Source of the DNA: Rhizobium bangladeshense
GTDB taxonomy: Bacteria; Pseudomonadota; Alphaproteobacteria; Rhizobiales; Rhizobiaceae
Assembly (NCBI RefSeq): GCF_017357245.1
Contig: NZ_CP071612.1
Location: 3,103,001-3,167,000, forward strand
Direction of reading: 5' to 3'
Length of the DNA stretch: 64,000 nucleotides
Below are positions 62,603-64,000 of this stretch, piece by piece. A program made the translations under genes and the position numbers. A model generated the notes under the pieces. The model was not told where the DNA came from. It saw nothing but the letters and a program-made list of their open reading frames with translations, and made no database searches. Each line of letters starts with the position of its first letter. Position 1 is the stretch's first letter.

Positions 62603-64000
62603 TCAGGCCTTGCCGGCCTTCACCTCGAGCACCCGATTGGCCGCCGAGACGATTGCTTCGAGCGATGCCGCGACGATGTTGGTATTGATGCCGGCGCCAA
62701 AGAGCTTGCCGCCGGGATAGGAGGTCTCGACATAGGAAATCGCGGCGGCGTTCGAGCCGTGCTGCAGCGAATGCTCCGAATAGTCCTCGACCGACATCTC
62801 GATGCCGAGATAATGCGACAGCGCGTTGATGAAGCCGTCGATCGGACCGTTGCCGCGCCCTTCGATGCGTTTGATCTCACCGTTGTCGGTGATCTCGGCC
62901 GCGACGATCCGCTGGCCCTTGCGCTCCGTGTCCGGATACGTGTGGTGGTCGACGAATTTCAGGCGCGCGTCCGGCTGCGTTACGTAGCGCTCGATGAAGC
63001 GGTCGTAGATGCGCTTCGAAGGAAGCTCCTTGCCCTCGACATCGGTGATGCGCTGGATGTCTTCGCGGAACTCGACCTGAAGGTTGCGCGGCAGATTCAG
63101 CCCGTAATCCTGCTGCAGGATATAGGCGATGCCGCCTTTGCCGGACTGCGAGTTGATGCGGATGATCGCTTCGTAAGAGCGACCGACATCGCGCGGGTCG
63201 ATCGGCAGGTAAGGCACTTCCCAGACCGGATGGTTGGCGACCTGCGCCGCCTTCATCCCCTTGTTGATCGCATCCTGATGCGAACCGGAGAAAGCCGTGT
63301 AGACCAGTTCGCCGACATAGGGGTGACGCTCGCTGATCGCCATCTGGTTCGAATACTCGAACACTTCCTTGATGCGCTCGATGTTCGAGCAGTCGATCCC
63401 GGGGTCGACCCCTTGCGTGAACATGTTCAATGCCATGGTGACGACGTCGACATTGCCGGTGCGCTCGCCATTGCCGAACAGCGTGCCTTCGACGCGGTCG
63501 GCGCCCGCAAGCAAGGCCAGTTCGGCGGCGGCGATTCCGGTACCGCGGTCGTTATGCGGGTGCAGCGACACGATCAGGTTCTCGCGATTGTCGAGGTTGC
63601 GGCACATCCATTCGATCTGATCGGCATAGACGTTCGGCGTCGCCATCTCGACGGTCGACGGCAGGTTGATGATCAGCTTGTTGTCGGGCGTCGGCTTCAC
63701 CACCTCGATGACGGCATTGCAAATCTCCAGAGCCACTTCCAGCTCGGTGCCGGTGAAGCTTTCGGGCGAATATTCGAAACGATAGCCGCCGCCGGCCTTG
63801 GCGGCCATGTCGGTGATCATCTTGGCGGCATCGACGGCGATCTGCTTAATACCCTGCACATCCTTGGCGAAGACGACGCGGCGCTGCAGCTCGCTGGTCG
63901 AATTGTAGAAATGCACGATCGGCCGATTTGCCCCTTCCAACGCCTCGAAGGTGCGGGTGATGAGCTCCGGCCGGCACTGCACCAGCACCTGCAGGGAAAC
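62603..64000 (-). CDS. leuA: 2-isopropylmalate synthase, 5' end outside window
   Basis: Partial: the frame remains open to base 64000, so about 465 C-terminal residues are visible. Class II LeuA signatures: PHNDRGTGIAAAELALLAGA, GNGERTGNVDVVTMALNMF, TAFSGSHQDAINKGMKAA and a C-terminal leucine-regulatory domain with GGKLFGAGINTNIVAASLEA. First committed step of leucine synthesis (2-oxoisovalerate + acetyl-CoA). Stop at 62603. Lies next to the repeat; no operon partner visible. Confidence 0.95.
   Translation of the reverse strand, partial: VSLQVLVQCRPELITRTFEALEGANRPIVHFYNSTSELQRRVVFAKDVQGIKQIAVDAAKMITDMAAKAGGGYRFEYSPESFTGTELEVALEICNAVIEVVKPTPDNKLIINLPSTVEMATPNVYADQIEWMCRNLDNRENLIVSLHPHNDRGTGIAAAELALLAGADRVEGTLFGNGERTGNVDVVTMALNMFTQGVDPGIDCSNIERIKEVFEYSNQMAISERHPYVGELVYTAFSGSHQDAINKGMKAAQVANHPVWEVPYLPIDPRDVGRSYEAIIRINSQSGKGGIAYILQQDYGLNLPRNLQVEFREDIQRITDVEGKELPSKRIYDRFIERYVTQPDARLKFVDHHTYPDTERKGQRIVAAEITDNGEIKRIEGRGNGPIDGFINALSHYLGIEMSVEDYSEHSLQHGSNAAAISYVETSYPGGKLFGAGINTNIVAASLEAIVSAANRVLEVKAGKA

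Noticed and set aside
62186..62720. Plus-strand frames crossing the repeat near leuA
   Set aside because: They run through palindromic repeats and antisense leuA; composition is not protein-like.
1..64000. tRNA, rRNA, CRISPR, prophage or insertion-sequence features
   Set aside because: No tRNA cloverleaf, spacer-repeat series, transposase motif (DDE or HUH) or phage gene was recognised on either strand; this was by eye and a tRNAscan or ISfinder search could overturn it.

Overview
The window is about 61-65 % G+C by eye and reads as chromosomal DNA of an alphaproteobacterium of the Rhizobiaceae. A Rhizobium of the etli/leguminosarum group is most likely. Supporting signs are a BA14K-family protein, a MarR/OmpR-type regulator/EnvZ-type kinase set divergent from ilvE, the petABC operon, a MoxR-DUF58-DUF4159 envelope operon like RL3499-RL3502 of R. 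leguminosarum, and rhizobial intergenic palindromes. Most of it is housekeeping DNA. I see no prophage, insertion sequence, CRISPR array, tRNA or rRNA. Both edge genes are cut: a sortase substrate at the left (5' end missing) and leuA at the right (5' end missing, minus strand).

1-7.7 kb: a VIT/VWA-type sortase substrate and its class GN-like sortase, a PQQ-dependent aldose dehydrogenase, a DUF3052 protein, a DMT exporter, a CspA cold-shock gene with a structured leader, a BA14K protein, and a divergent SDR/HxlR pair. 7.7-15.3 kb: sensor kinase, response regulator and MarR protein (one minus-strand operon) facing ilvE across a palindromic operator/promoter. Then come a glycine-rich small protein, an SH3/DUF1236 protein, a metallo-beta-lactamase-fold hydrolase, csaA, proC and a YbjN protein. 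15.7-22.2 kb: ubiK opposite lgt-midA-pgeF-M24 protein, then a lipoprotein and prs.

22.4-31.3 kb: a large periplasmic protein, then rplY and pth. Between rplY and pth sit a membrane GGDEF-EAL protein and a lone periplasmic solute-binding protein, which look like one signalling unit. pth is followed by a GNAT gene, clpS and ychF. 31.3-37 kb: a DUF2157 membrane protein, two tandem MaoC-like genes, apt and petABC. 37-45 kb: an EEP-family phosphodiesterase, two paralogous ABC exporters separated by an orphan ribbon-helix-helix gene, trmL and a Na/Pi cotransporter-PhoU fusion. 45-49.6 kb: hemF, two small proteins and the overlapping trio DUF1285-NUDIX-cca.

49.7-56.6 kb: the four-gene operon moxR-DUF58-DUF4159-large membrane protein, probably acting on cell-envelope integrity. 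56.7-64 kb: GNAT, glutathionyl-hydroquinone reductase, NUDIX and metallophosphoesterase genes, a TPR protein, an ECF sigma/anti-sigma pair, a rhizobial repeat and leuA.

The loci most worth following up are the sortase/VIT-VWA pair, the GGDEF-EAL/solute-binding pair inserted between rplY and pth, the M24 protein that seems to have lost its metal ligands, the perfect palindrome between marR and ilvE, and several short genes with strong ribosome-binding sites. Family calls come from motif reading only; no database search was possible.
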